A DNA stretch of 64,000 nt from contig DATAWK010000016.1 of assembly GCA_036267255.1 (NCBI GenBank), positions 3,837 through 67,836 on the forward strand, written 5' to 3'. Shown here in pieces: positions 18,283 through 28,700 of this stretch (position 1 is its first letter; each line of letters begins with the position of its first letter). A program made the translations under genes and the position numbers. The stretch is from DATAWK01 sp036267255. GTDB lineage: Bacteria > Acidobacteriota > Terriglobia > Terriglobales > Acidobacteriaceae. Below the pieces are notes generated by a model. That model saw only the letters and a list, made by a program, of their open reading frames with translations. It searched no databases and had not been told where the DNA came from.

Positions 18283-18323
18283 GCTGTCCATTACCGAACA
18301 GCGATTCTCAAAAATGAACACTC
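18283..18323. repeat. 41-bp direct repeat, right copy
   Basis: Starts GCTGTCCATTACCG and ends AAAAATGAACACTC. It lies 27 bases after the small gene and about 130 bases before the ADOP start codon. The right half-site reads GAACA instead of GGACA, so its symmetry is weaker than that of the left copy. Confidence 0.85.
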
Positions 18324-18454
18324 CCGAACCCACCCTGTCTGCGTAAATATTTGTAATCAAACGCGTTACGAGAATCGCTCTTTGGCAATGCTCTTGCAAT
18401 AAACTCTTGTACTAAGCTCAGATTTACAAGATTTCTGCACGATGAGGTGTTCGC

Positions 18455-20926
18455 ATGTTGTCTTTCCTGCACGACCTTCGCTTTGCATTGCGCCAGTTGC
18501 GCCGCGCCCCGGCCTTCGCCCTCATCGCCATCCTCACCCTCGCGCTCGGCATCGGCGTCAACACCGCCATCTTCAGCGTCGTCAACGGCCTTTTGTTCAG
18601 TTCCCTCCATGTGCGGGACCAGAGCCGTCTCACCATCCTGGCATTCCAGCAGAAAGGCAATTCCTGGCAATCAACCCTGTCGTTGCCGGAGTACCACGAA
18701 CTCCGCGACCAGGAAAAAAATGTATTTTCTGATCTGGCTGCGGACCAGTTCGGCCTCGATGGCCTCAGCATGCAGGGCAGCAAGCCCGACCGGGCATTTA
18801 CCGATTACGTCAGCGGAAATTATTTTCAGATGCAGGGGGTACAGCCCTTGCTTGGCCGCTTCTTTCGCCCATCGGAAGGCGAAACCCCCGGCGCCGACCC
18901 TGTCATGGTTCTCAGCTACGCCTACTGGCAGCAGCATTTCGCGGGCGATCCCCATATTATTGGCCGCCAGGTCTCTCTCGACGGCCATCCCCTCACCATC
19001 ATCGGCGTCGCACCCGGCAACTATCATGGCCTCGTCCCCGTGCTCGCCGTGCAGGCATATCTGCCCCTCGCCATGATCGTGCCCATTGAAAATGCTCCGC
19101 TGGCCGATTGGAGCGAGCGCATCCACCGCAACATGCACCTGTACGGACGTCTGCAATCCGGCGTTACACCGCAGCAGGCCAACGCCGCGCTGGCTGTCCT
19201 CGCCCGCCACTTCGCCACGGAACATCCGCGCACGGAAAAAGATACCGAGCTGCGCACCTTCCCCCTCTACATGGGAAGAACTGGCCAGTTAGACACTGAG
19301 AACACCATCGGCATGGCCTCGGCACTCTTCCTTGGCCTTGCCGGTCTGGTTCTGCTCCTCGCCTGCATGAATGTCGCCAATCTTCTGCTGGTGCGTGCCA
19401 GCGTTCGCGAACGGGAAATGGTCATCCGTTCCGCGCTCGGCGCACAGCGCTCGCGTCTTATCCGCCAGATGCTGACCGAAAGCATCCTGCTCGCGCTCTT
19501 GGGTGGCGCGGCGGGCATTGTGCTGGGCCTCTGGGGCAGCTTCTTCCTTTCTTCCGTAAACATGCATGTCGATATGCCGATCTATTTCAATTTCGGCTTT
19601 GACTGGCATGTCTTCGCTTTCTCCGCGGGCGTGGCTTTCCTCGCCGGTGCCATTGTCGGCATGGTCCCTGCCATGCGCCTCTCGCGCGCCAATCTGAATT
19701 TCATCCTTCGTGAAGGTGGCCGCGGCGTCACCGGCGGCAGCAGCAAATTTCGCGATGCCCTGGTCATGCTCCAGGTCGGCAGCGCGCTCATGCTGCTTAT
19801 CATCGCCGGCCTTTTCACCCGCAGCCTCGCGCAGGCAGAACACACCAGTCTCGGTTTCAATCCCTCGCACGTACTTACCCTCTCGATGGACCCCAGCGAA
19901 ATTGGCTATAGCGATTCGCAGATCCGCGACTTTTATAAAACGCTTCTTGGCAGGATCCGCACCCTGCCCGGCGTCGAAGCGGCCACCATTGCGGAATCGA
20001 CTCCAATGAGCATGATCGACAACGGCAGCGACACCGTCGCCATCAACGGCTATCAGCCACCACCCGGACAGCCTGCGCCCAGCGTTGGATACAACGTCAT
20101 CGCGACAGATTACTTCCGCACCCTGCAGATTCCTCTGGTGCAAGGCCGCGGCTTTACCGAAAACGACAATGAAAAAAATCTTTACGTCGCCATCGTTAGC
20201 GAATCGATGGTGAAAAAGTTCTGGCCCAATCAATATCCCATCGGCAAACAGTTCACAATGGACGGCGATCCAACGCACCCCTTGCAAGTGGTCGGCATCG
20301 TAAAAGATGCGCGCTATCAAGGCGTCACCGGCGCGATTCCACCCTACTTCTACGTGCCCTACATGCAGCACTACGCACAAAATCCTCTGGAGTCGCTCGA
20401 ACTGCGCACGGCGGGCGATCCCACTGCCATGATTCCGGAGATCGAACGCACCATCCACACCATGACGCCCACGCTGCCTGTATTTGAGGTTAAAACCCTC
20501 CAGCAAGGCCTCTATACCGTCGTTGGCCTGCTTGATTTTCAGGTTGCCGCCGTGCTGGCCGCCGTCATGGGAACCCTCGGCCTCATTCTTGCCGTCATTG
20601 GCGTCTATGGCGTGCTCTCCTATGTCGTCAGCCAAAAGACCAATGAGATCGGCATCCGCATGGCGCTCGGTGCGCAACACGCCGACATCTTGAAAATGAT
20701 CTACAGGCAGGGATTGTGGATTGTCGGCATTGGCCTGACCGTCGGACTCGCAGCCACCTTCGCCGCCGCGCATCTCATGCGCAGCTTCATCGTCGTCAGC
20801 GCCACCGATCCACTCACCTATATCGGTGTGTCCGCAATCTTGGTGGCCATTGCGCTGCTCGCCTGTTACATCCCGGCGCGCCGCGCCATGCACGTCGAAC
20901 CGATGGAAGCGCTCCGCACGGAATAG
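18455..20926 (+). CDS. ADOP-type permease lacking the prefix domain (823 aa)
   Basis: Begins directly at the first membrane unit (LHDLRFALRQLRRAPAFALI, then LALGIGVNTAIF), so the 70-90 residue cytoplasmic prefix found in the other five permeases is missing. The rest is complete: FtsX block with ACMNVANLLLVRASVREREM, second periplasmic domain, and IGIRMALGAQHADILKM near the C-terminus, ending VEPMEALRTE. The ATG at 18455 is the only sensible start and no prefix is encoded upstream. It has no PadR; instead a small gene and direct repeats precede it. Confidence 0.92.
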   Translation: MLSFLHDLRFALRQLRRAPAFALIAILTLALGIGVNTAIFSVVNGLLFSSLHVRDQSRLTILAFQQKGNSWQSTLSLPEYHELRDQEKNVFSDLAADQFGLDGLSMQGSKPDRAFTDYVSGNYFQMQGVQPLLGRFFRPSEGETPGADPVMVLSYAYWQQHFAGDPHIIGRQVSLDGHPLTIIGVAPGNYHGLVPVLAVQAYLPLAMIVPIENAPLADWSERIHRNMHLYGRLQSGVTPQQANAALAVLARHFATEHPRTEKDTELRTFPLYMGRTGQLDTENTIGMASALFLGLAGLVLLLACMNVANLLLVRASVREREMVIRSALGAQRSRLIRQMLTESILLALLGGAAGIVLGLWGSFFLSSVNMHVDMPIYFNFGFDWHVFAFSAGVAFLAGAIVGMVPAMRLSRANLNFILREGGRGVTGGSSKFRDALVMLQVGSALMLLIIAGLFTRSLAQAEHTSLGFNPSHVLTLSMDPSEIGYSDSQIRDFYKTLLGRIRTLPGVEAATIAESTPMSMIDNGSDTVAINGYQPPPGQPAPSVGYNVIATDYFRTLQIPLVQGRGFTENDNEKNLYVAIVSESMVKKFWPNQYPIGKQFTMDGDPTHPLQVVGIVKDARYQGVTGAIPPYFYVPYMQHYAQNPLESLELRTAGDPTAMIPEIERTIHTMTPTLPVFEVKTLQQGLYTVVGLLDFQVAAVLAAVMGTLGLILAVIGVYGVLSYVVSQKTNEIGIRMALGAQHADILKMIYRQGLWIVGIGLTVGLAATFAAAHLMRSFIVVSATDPLTYIGVSAILVAIALLACYIPARRAMHVEPMEALRTE

Positions 20927-20975
20927 AGCGTACAGGGGCAGAGTACTCTCGAAGATTTTTGCTTATTGAGCAGGA

Positions 20976-21080
20976 GTCATTCTGAGCGAAGCGAAGAATC
21001 CAGACAATCTCCACTCCATCATCGTCATCTATACCCGGAGCAATGGGGTTGCCCCAGGTCTCGGCTCCGAGACCCGGGCT
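20976..21080. repeat. Dispersed intergenic repeat, copy B
   Basis: GTCATTCTGAGCGAAGCGAA followed by GAATCCAGACAATCTCC, then 37 bases later a hairpin: CCCAGGTCTCGG, ct, CCGAGACCCGGG with one mismatch. It lies between the ADOP gene and the convergent gene ending at 21084. The hairpin could serve as a transcription end for either. Confidence 0.8.
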
Positions 21081-21083
21081 TTC

Positions 21084-21656
21084 TCAGATATACATGTTCT
21101 CGTCGTTCGACCGGGACCTGCGTTCCGGACGACGAAATGTGTCCAGGATCGACCGCGCTGCATTCAGCCATCCGCCCAGTTGCCGCATCGGCGCCATGAT
21201 GCTGTCCTGGACCAGCCGCGTTCCGTTGGCCACTGTATCCAGCACTTCCGTCACCATGTGATCCACGCGCCGCACCTGATGTTGGGTTCGACCCGTGATC
21301 TCCTCCGCGGCAGCCCGCGCCCGGCCCGTAATCTCTTCCACCGCGGCGCTTGTCCGGCGTGTCATCGCCTCGACTGCATCATTCGTGCTGCCCACCTGGT
21401 TGCGAATATGCGTCGTAGCTATATGCAGGTTATCGGTGATGGCGCGGATCTTCGGACCGTTTTCGTCCACCAGTTCGCGAGCGCTGCTCAACAGCGGAGC
21501 GATGTCGTCGCGTATCTCATCAATTTTTTCCATCACCTTGCGTTCCGACTGGCGCGCTCCAAAAAGAATCGCCAGCAGAACGCCTGCCTGCAGCAGAACG
21601 CCTGCAGCAGTAATTGCGATGAAGACCATCAACAGCGTCGAATTGCCAGCGGGCAT
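21084..21656 (-). CDS. Membrane-anchored coiled-coil protein
   Basis: 190 residues. One N-terminal membrane helix (LLMVFIAITAAGVLLQAGVL) is followed by a long helical region rich in A, E, I and R with repeated EEITGRA/T segments (AAVEEITGRARAAAEEITGR). The topology resembles DUF948-type proteins, which are single-helix membrane proteins with a methyl-accepting-like coil. A role in envelope organisation or stress is plausible but unproven. It lies 36 bases downstream of the YtxH gene and is probably cotranscribed with it. Confidence 0.75.
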   Translation of the reverse strand: MPAGNSTLLMVFIAITAAGVLLQAGVLLAILFGARQSERKVMEKIDEIRDDIAPLLSSARELVDENGPKIRAITDNLHIATTHIRNQVGSTNDAVEAMTRRTSAAVEEITGRARAAAEEITGRTQHQVRRVDHMVTEVLDTVANGTRLVQDSIMAPMRQLGGWLNAARSILDTFRRPERRSRSNDENMYI

Positions 21657-21692
21657 CGGTTCCCCCTCGGTCGGTCTGCGCGTCGCGCTATT

Positions 21693-22076
21693 TTAGGAGT
21701 GGCTCTCGCCTGTGGTGGAACGGAAAGCCTCTTTGCCGGCCTCCATGGCTGCAGAAACTCGATCGGCAGATCCGCTCACAGCGTCGCGTCCCTTATCGAC
21801 AAAGCCGCTCCACTGTGTCTTGCCGCGATCGACCAGATCCTTGCCGCGTCCTGCATAGTCGTTGATCTGCTCTTTGCTGCGGTCCACAATATTGCCAACC
21901 TGTTCCTGCACTTGCCGACCGCGACTCGTCAGATATTCGCGACTGTCGCGTGTAGTTTTGCTGATTCCTTCTCGCGTCTCTTTGCCGGATTTGGGAGCAA
22001 ACAATACCCCTAGAAGCGCACCTAGAGTCAAGCCGGCAACAAACCAACCGATACTGGTGTTGTCTTTTTCTTCCAT
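21693..22076 (-). CDS. YtxH-domain protein
   Basis: 127 residues. The N-terminus is the YtxH signature: SIGWFVAGLTLGALLGVLFA followed by PKSGKETR. The rest is a charged amphipathic helix with repeats of S/D-R-G-(K/R), typical of this stress-linked family. An AAGGAGA site lies seven bases before the ATG. Together with the coiled-coil protein downstream it forms a two-gene envelope unit. Confidence 0.88.
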   Translation of the reverse strand: MEEKDNTSIGWFVAGLTLGALLGVLFAPKSGKETREGISKTTRDSREYLTSRGRQVQEQVGNIVDRSKEQINDYAGRGKDLVDRGKTQWSGFVDKGRDAVSGSADRVSAAMEAGKEAFRSTTGESHS

Positions 22077-22416
22077 TGGATTTCTCCTTCGTTCTATCGG
22101 GGGAATATATACGATGAACGGATAGTAGCAAATGCAAAGGGGATGAGCAATTTACAACCTTTGCACTCCAGACGGCGGTTTTGCTCTGCCTGAACTCTAC
22201 ACCGAATGCTCGCAACAATCCCCCTTTGTCCCACGTCCAATAATCGAACAATGCACCGATGGCTTCTGCGTCCATCCCGCTCACCCTGGGAATGCTCGGC
22301 CCCGGAATGCCTTTCTCATTTCCGGACCGGCATTCGGACGACTTCTCGCTGCAAACAGGCGCCGAAACGCTTACACTTTGTACTAAGATGCATGGCTTCC
22401 ATAAAGGGGAACCAGT
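22077..22416. other. Divergent intergenic region between ytxH-like and BON lipoprotein genes
   Basis: 340 bases with no convincing gene. It must hold the promoters of both flanking genes. An inverted repeat GAATGCC (22305) / GGCATTC (22329) is the only structure noticed, and its role is unknown. Confidence 0.5.
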
Positions 22417-23472
22417 ATGAATCGCAGACATTTCACCTCTCTCCTTCCGCTCAGCGCCGTGGCCGTGGCCTTGCTCCTCAGCACAGGTTGCAAGAAGCAG
22501 CCTGCGCCGCAGACTACCCAGGAAATACAACCGGCAGCGGCCCCCGCGCCACCAACCGACAGCCAGATCACCGCCCAGGTCCAGAGCCAGATTGCCGCAG
22601 AGGACGCCCTGAAAAATCTGCCCATCCAGGTGCAGGCTGCCAATGGCGTCGTCACGCTCTCCGGCAAAGTCAATGATGATGCTGCCCGGGAGCTCGCCGC
22701 CAATGACGCCGCTCAGGTCGCCGGAGTCAAGACTGTCGTCAACAATCTTGTCGTCCAGCCGGTCCGCGCCGCCGTGGTCCCTCCCGTTCGCCACAAGCGT
22801 CGCCCGCAACCGCCGCCACCGGTCGTCGCGGAGAACAACCCTCCGCCGCCGCCCCCCGTGGACAACACCGTCGCTCCACCCCCTCCCGTGCAGACTGCGC
22901 CCGTTGCACCACCGCCACCACCGCAACCCGTGCAGCAAACGCTCACCATTCCTGCTGGAACCGATATAGCTGTGCGCACATCGGAAACGCTGCAGACCGG
23001 ACAAACTCAGCCCAACACGCCCTTTCATGCCTCCTTGACTTCGGACCTGATTGTCAATGGCCTGGTTGCCATTCCTCGCGGAGCACCCATTACCGGGCGC
23101 GTGATCGACGCCAAGGATGCAACCCATTTCAAAGGACAATCGGAGCTTTCTCTTGAACTGACCAAAATAAAGACTCAGGGCACAGCGCTCACCCTGGTCA
23201 CAAATCCGCTGGTGCGTAAGGGAGAGGCACGCGGTAAAAACACCGCCATGAAATCCGGCGGAGGCGCTCTTCTCGGCACCCTGGTCGGTGCCTTGGCTGG
23301 AGGCGGCAAGGGTGCCTTGATCGGCGCAGCCGCTGGAGCTGGCGCCGGGGCCGGTGTCAATGCCGTCACGAAGGGCGAACAGGTCAAAATTCCTTCGGAA
23401 ACCATCCTGCACTTTACGCTCGCTAGCCCTGTGCAGGTTACGGTTACAGTTCCGCCCGGAGGAAGCAACTAG
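22417..23472 (+). CDS. BON-domain lipoprotein with Pro-rich linker
   Basis: 351 residues. The signal ends in a lipobox-like STGC (residue about 24), so it is probably a lipoprotein. A BON domain follows (SQITAQVQSQIAAEDAL..VVTLSGKVNDDAARELA..GVKTVVNNLVV, about 50-110), a fold that binds phospholipid membranes. Then comes a Pro-rich stretch (120-170) and a C-terminal domain with PAGTDIAVRTSETLQTGQT and a Gly zipper (GGGALLGTLVGALAGGGKGA). The Pro linker could span periplasm or peptidoglycan. AAGGGGA lies seven bases before the ATG. Confidence 0.82.
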   Translation: MNRRHFTSLLPLSAVAVALLLSTGCKKQPAPQTTQEIQPAAAPAPPTDSQITAQVQSQIAAEDALKNLPIQVQAANGVVTLSGKVNDDAARELAANDAAQVAGVKTVVNNLVVQPVRAAVVPPVRHKRRPQPPPPVVAENNPPPPPPVDNTVAPPPPVQTAPVAPPPPPQPVQQTLTIPAGTDIAVRTSETLQTGQTQPNTPFHASLTSDLIVNGLVAIPRGAPITGRVIDAKDATHFKGQSELSLELTKIKTQGTALTLVTNPLVRKGEARGKNTAMKSGGGALLGTLVGALAGGGKGALIGAAAGAGAGAGVNAVTKGEQVKIPSETILHFTLASPVQVTVTVPPGGSN

Positions 23473-23817
23473 GGCAGCGACTTTTACCGGTCTCTGCCGT
23501 CACGCAACTGGACTGCGGACCTTTTGCATCCAACAGGCAGGTGTGCGTTCTCTTGTACACCTGCCTGTAAGTTTCTTCAGATCCATGGGTCTCTTCCGGC
23601 TGGCATGCATCGGTTCGATAGCGCCGCCGTATCCGGAGCGCGGAAGACTATATTGATCCTAGGCAGATATTGGGACAGATATTGGTTGGCGTTCGACAGC
23701 GTTTCGTTCACCCAAATCAGTTCTTGGGCAGCTTTCTCCTGGCTTTTCCGGTACGGTGGCATCTGAAAACCGCCGACTCGTACCTTATATAAACGAAAGT
23801 AATTTCAGGTGCCTTGC
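23473..23817. other. Intergenic region before the GH57 gene
   Basis: 345 bases with no convincing gene. It holds the hairpin at 23533-23568 and two copies of CAGATATTGG twelve bases apart near 23664, just upstream of the GH57 promoter region. The short open frames in it lack protein-like composition. Confidence 0.5.
23533..23568 (+). terminator. Hairpin after the BON lipoprotein gene
   Basis: Perfect 12-base arms ACAGGCAGGTGT and ACACCTGCCTGT with a 12-base loop, about 60 bases after the stop codon. Only a weak T-rich tail (aagtttcttc) follows, so termination is likely but not certain. Confidence 0.55.
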
Positions 23818-25557
23818 ATGACTCCGGCGAAACGAAAAAAGGTTTCTGGCTTTCTGTCCTTCACTCTGCATTCTCACCTGCCCTACGTCGTCAACCACGG
23901 CACCTGGCCGCATGGATTGGAATGGCTGCTCGAAGCCGCGGCGGAAACCTACCTTCCCCTGCTGCATGTCATCCGCAATCTGGAGCGGGACGGCATCGCC
24001 CTCAAGGCCAACATCAATCTCTCGCCCATCCTGCTGGAGCAGCTCGCGCACCCCGTCTTTTGCGCGGAATTTCCGCAATACGTGCAGCGAAAAATCGTCT
24101 CCGCGCGCGAAGATGAAGCGTACTTCAGCCAGAATGGCGAACAGCATTTTGCCGAAACCGCACGCTACTGGGAGCAGTTCTTTACCCAGGCATTGACGGA
24201 TTTCGAGGCCCTCGGCGGCGACATCGTGCGCGGATTCCGCGAAGCCCAGCAGGCTGGCCTCATCGAAATCATCACCTGCGCCGCCACGCACGGCTACTTC
24301 CCCCTGCTCGGCACCGATGAATCCATCCTTGCCCAGGTACGCACCGGCGTCGCCACCCATGAACACCACATCGGGCGCAAGCCGCGCGGCATCTGGCTGC
24401 CCGAGTGCGCCTATCGCCCCGCCGGACACTGGAATTTTCCCGTCGTGCCCCAGGGCAGCGACAAACCCTGGCATGGCTACGATCGCATCGGCGTCGAAGA
24501 CGCCCTCGGACAAAGCGGCATCGACTTCTTTTTTGTCGATACCCATCTGGTCGAGGAATCCGTAATGTTCACGCCCTACGAACTGCGTGCCGGCGGGGCC
24601 GTGGGCGTGGCGGCAGCACTCGCCGTCGAAACCGGAATGTCCCACCGCTCCCTCTACAAGCCCTATTATGCCGACGGTCCGCACGCGCACCAGCATCCCG
24701 TAGCCATCTTCCCGCGCGATCCGCGCACCGGCCTGCAGGTTTGGAGCGGCGACACCGGCTATCCCGGAGACAGCTATTATCTCGACTTCCATAAAAAGCG
24801 CTGGCCCGGCGGCCATCGCTACTGGCAGGTCACCCACGCCAAGATCGACATGGCCTTCAAGACCCCCTACTATCCGGAGAAGGCCGCGGCACGCACCCGG
24901 GATCACGCCGAGCATTTTGTCACCCTGGTCTACGAGGCTCTCAAGCCCAGCTTCGGCGATGCCGTCCCCCCCATCCTCACCGCGCCTTTCGACGCCGAAC
25001 TCTTCGGTCACTGGTGGTTCGAGGGTCCCATGTGGCTCGAACACGTCGCCCGCGTCATTGCGAGGAAGGACGTTCCCATCGCTCTCACCACCGCCTCCGA
25101 ATATCTCGACAAGTATCCCGCCGCCGGCTATCTCGCACTCGAAGAAGGCTCCTGGGGCAAGAACGGCACCAACGAAGTCTGGCTCAACCCGGACACGCGC
25201 TGGACCTGGCGACACATCTACCCCGCCGAGGCCTCCGTGCGCGAAGCGGCAGCCTCCACGCAATGGCGCGGCAATCCATTAGGCACGCGCATCCTCAAAC
25301 AGCTTTGTCGTGAATTGCTCCTGCTCGAATCCTCCGACTGGCAATTCCTCATCACCACGGAATCCGCACGCGATTACGCCGAGGAGCGCTTCCTGGAGCA
25401 CCTGGAGTCTTTTCGCAGCACCGAGGAGACATGGCGCTCCTTCCTCGCCACCGGTTCCATTTCAGAGGATCAGGATGTCGCGCTTGCTGCGATCGAAAAA
25501 CAGGACAGCATCTTTGCCGACATCGACCCATCTCTCTGGGCGCCACTGAAAAGCTGA
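23818..25557 (+). CDS. GH57 family glycoside hydrolase / glucan branching enzyme
   Basis: 579 residues of the GH57 (beta/alpha)7 type acting on alpha-glucans, most like 1,4-alpha-glucan branching enzymes. It starts with FTLHSHLPYVVNHGTWPHG (GH57 motif 1), has the nucleophile Glu in GIWLPECAYRP near residue 196 and the acid Asp in DAELFGHWWFEGP near 392, and a helical C-terminal part. It has no signal peptide, so it acts in the cytoplasm, probably on glycogen. ATG at 23818 is preceded by AGGTG; a GTG at 23809 is the alternative. No other glycogen gene is adjacent. Confidence 0.88.
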   Translation: MTPAKRKKVSGFLSFTLHSHLPYVVNHGTWPHGLEWLLEAAAETYLPLLHVIRNLERDGIALKANINLSPILLEQLAHPVFCAEFPQYVQRKIVSAREDEAYFSQNGEQHFAETARYWEQFFTQALTDFEALGGDIVRGFREAQQAGLIEIITCAATHGYFPLLGTDESILAQVRTGVATHEHHIGRKPRGIWLPECAYRPAGHWNFPVVPQGSDKPWHGYDRIGVEDALGQSGIDFFFVDTHLVEESVMFTPYELRAGGAVGVAAALAVETGMSHRSLYKPYYADGPHAHQHPVAIFPRDPRTGLQVWSGDTGYPGDSYYLDFHKKRWPGGHRYWQVTHAKIDMAFKTPYYPEKAAARTRDHAEHFVTLVYEALKPSFGDAVPPILTAPFDAELFGHWWFEGPMWLEHVARVIARKDVPIALTTASEYLDKYPAAGYLALEEGSWGKNGTNEVWLNPDTRWTWRHIYPAEASVREAAASTQWRGNPLGTRILKQLCRELLLLESSDWQFLITTESARDYAEERFLEHLESFRSTEETWRSFLATGSISEDQDVALAAIEKQDSIFADIDPSLWAPLKS

Positions 25558-25573
25558 CTCGTCAAAAAAGTTT

Positions 25574-25615
25574 GTCATCCTGAGCGGAGCGAAGATTCCG
25601 GAGAATCGCCGCTCC
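25574..25615. repeat. Dispersed intergenic repeat, copy C (first half only)
   Basis: GTCATCCTGAGCGGAGCGAA followed by GATTCCGGAGAATC. It matches the first half of copies B and D with a few changes, and the hairpin half is absent. It lies 17 bases after the GH57 stop codon. Confidence 0.7.
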
Positions 25616-25798
25616 GCAAATATCGCCTGTTTCTGCAGGAAGAACAGGTGCCCCTGTGCGCGAAGCTCGCAGGGGCCGTTTGCTGGTGCCTGCACCTCGT
25701 CGAATGTCAGGTTGCGCCCATAGAAAAAGGCCACGCTGATAGCGCGACCCTTTTCTATTCTTAGTTTCACTTTCCTTCGAGGATGCTTACACCGCCCG

Positions 25799-28700
25799 CT
25801 ATTTCCGGATCCCCGCAGTAATGACGACACCACCACCGCCGTTGCCGCCGGTTGTGCCGCTATTTCCGCCGCCCGGTGTAATAACTACGCCACCGCCGCC
25901 GTTGCCGCCGGTTGTCCCGCCATTCCCGCCACCCGGTGTAATGACGACACCACCACCACCGCCATTGCCACCAGAACCAGAACCGCCATGCCCTGGGATC
26001 ACAATGCAGGAATGCTTGTTCCCTTTATTTGTGTGCTCCTTGCTGCTGTTGTTCTGTGGCGTAACTCCCAGCAGCTTCAGGAACCTTGGATCCGCAAACA
26101 TCCTCTTATCCAACTTGCCCGGTGTCATCGGCCCGAAATCCTTCATCAGGCTACGAGCTGTCTGATCGCGAACGTCAGGATTGAGTTTATCGGTCTGGAT
26201 TGCACCGCGGAATGCCGCATTCGTGGCGGGGCATGGTCCGGAGCAATAAAGTGCTGTTGCTCCAGCTAAGCCTCCACCATCCTGGCCGGCTGGGAATGTC
26301 GCCAGCACAGTATAGTTTCCGCTCGGCGGGGTGTAGGTATAAAACGCTCCATAGCCAAAAAGGACCTGATCCCCTATGGTCTCCGGACTTGCTGTTCCTC
26401 CATTCAGGGAGAAGTCCACAGTTCCCGTCTCAACTACATTGCCGGAAGCAGTGACTTGCGCGAAACAACCACCGAATCCCAGGAACGGGATGCTCACACA
26501 GTTCAGCGTCATCGTCGGCGTGACCTGCGTTACCGTCAACAACTCATTCGGCGATGTGCCAGTCTGATAGTTGGCGTTGTTCGGGTTATATTGCGCGTAG
26601 AACAGATACGTCCCTGGCGTTAAGACTCCGTTGGGATCGCTGATCGACACGGAGTAGGTGCAAACATCCCCTGTGCAGTCAGCCGCTGTGAGCGGGAATG
26701 GTTGGCCCGTGGTAGCAGCCTCAAACCCCGATGGAGTATAGATGTAGAGATTCAGCGAGCCTGTCGGCCTTCCACCTGCAGCCGTTCCGGTCACGGTGAT
26801 GGTCGCCGTGAACGTCCCCATAAACGATATCGTGCTTGGGTTCAGCGTCAACGCAACTTGCGTGCCTCTGATGACAATTGGCTGGGATCCTGCCACGGTT
26901 GTATTGGGCTGATAATTCACATTGCCCGAATACAGGCTGCCGATGATGTGCGTTCCACTGCCCAGGTTCTGCAGTTTTATGGAACCTGCACCTCCGGTCA
27001 GCGGTATCGGTGCGTTGCTGACCGACTTTCCGGTGGTATCTTCCAGGATCACCGATCCGGTAGCCGCGGCGCCACCCAGCGCAGGTGTCACCTGCACTCC
27101 AATGGTGACCGCCTGATTGTATGCAAGCGTGCCGCTCGGAGTGACCGTGATCACGTTGTTTGTACCGGAGCTGTTCAACAGCACGCTGGTGCTCAACGGA
27201 CTCGGAGGACTGAGCACCGCACCCGCTGCTGGCTGATACGCCGGTATAGCCAGGTTGATCCGGGCGATTGTGTTCGCCGTCACGATATCCAGCTTGCCGT
27301 CATGGTTGAAGTCCGCCAGCGCGATGGCCCACGGCTGCGCTCCCGGTGTGCTGGGAGCCGTGCTGGTAGAGGTTGGGAACTGCCAGCGTGCGGTAAATGT
27401 TCCGTCGCCATTACCCTCCAGTACGGTCACACTATTGAAGTTCGGATTCACATTCACAATGTCCGGAATGCCATCGTTGTTCACATCTCCCACGGCAATC
27501 GAGATTGGGAAGTTTAATGTCTGTATGGCGCTGGAAGTAAATCCGCCATCGCCGTTACCCAGGAAGATGGCGACGGTGTTTCCGCCTGCGGTCCCAACTG
27601 CAAAGTCCAGATTGCCATCCCGGTTAAAGTCGCCGACAGCGATGCTCGATGGCCCGATGGATCCCACCGGCGCACTCCCGCCACCACCAGCCAGGCTGGG
27701 AATCGTAAGGATCGTCGGAGACTGGAAGGAGCCGTTCCCGTTCCCTAAATAAACTTCCGCACTGCCCGACTGGAAATTCGTGAATGCAACGTCCTGGTTG
27801 CCATCGCCGTTGAAGTCGGCAATCACCACGTTGTAAGGATTCGTCTGTCCCGCCAGCGTTGGTGTCGATCCCGGCGTAAACGATCCATCACCCGCACCAA
27901 TCAGGATGGAAACATCATTCGCCCCGTAGTTCGTCACTGCCAGGTCCGGAATGCCATCACCGTTCAGATCGCCAATCGCAACTCCGGTTGGCAGGCGCCC
28001 CACGGTGTACGTTCCCTTCGTTGTAAACGCGCCGGTGCCGGTGTTCAGCAGTACCGTCACGGTGCCGTCGGTTTCATTGGCCACCACGATGTCGGGGCTG
28101 CCGTCATGGTTCAGATCGCCAACCGCGATCGAATACGGATGCTTGCCGACAGGGTAGAGCGTCTGCGCACCGAACCCTCCGCTGCCGTTGCCGAACATCA
28201 CGCCAACGGTGCCGTCCTCCAGATATGCAACCGCCACATCGGGAATGCCATCACCGTTGAAATCTCCTGTCGCAATGGCGTCCGCCATGTTGCCGGCGCC
28301 CGACTGCGTCGCCGCCAGAAAGTTTCTTCCGCCCGGCAATGTATTGATCAGCGTGTTGTTCAGATACAGGCTGACTGTGCCCACGGCGTTCTGTGTAACC
28401 GCCAGATCGGGCTTGCCGTCGCGGTTAAAGTCTCCAACTGCCAAACCGTACGGGCTGCTTGCAACTGCCGGAGTCAGCACTGTCTGGAACAGGCCAGTCC
28501 CTGTGCCCAGCAGAACTCCAAACGTTCCGCCAGTTGTCACGCCACCCGTGGTGACAAGCGCATCCGCAACGACGATGTCCGCATTTCCGTCATTGTTCAC
28601 GTCTGCAATCACCAGCGATTGAACATTGCTGCCTGCGGCATACTTCGCCTGCGCTCCGAACGCGCCGTTTCCATTTCCCAGAAACACGCTTACGTTGTTG

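Noticed and set aside
23785..25263. A 492-codon minus-strand frame opposite the GH57 gene
   Set aside because: The GH57 nucleophile and acid motifs are on the plus strand; the antisense product has no recognisable fold.
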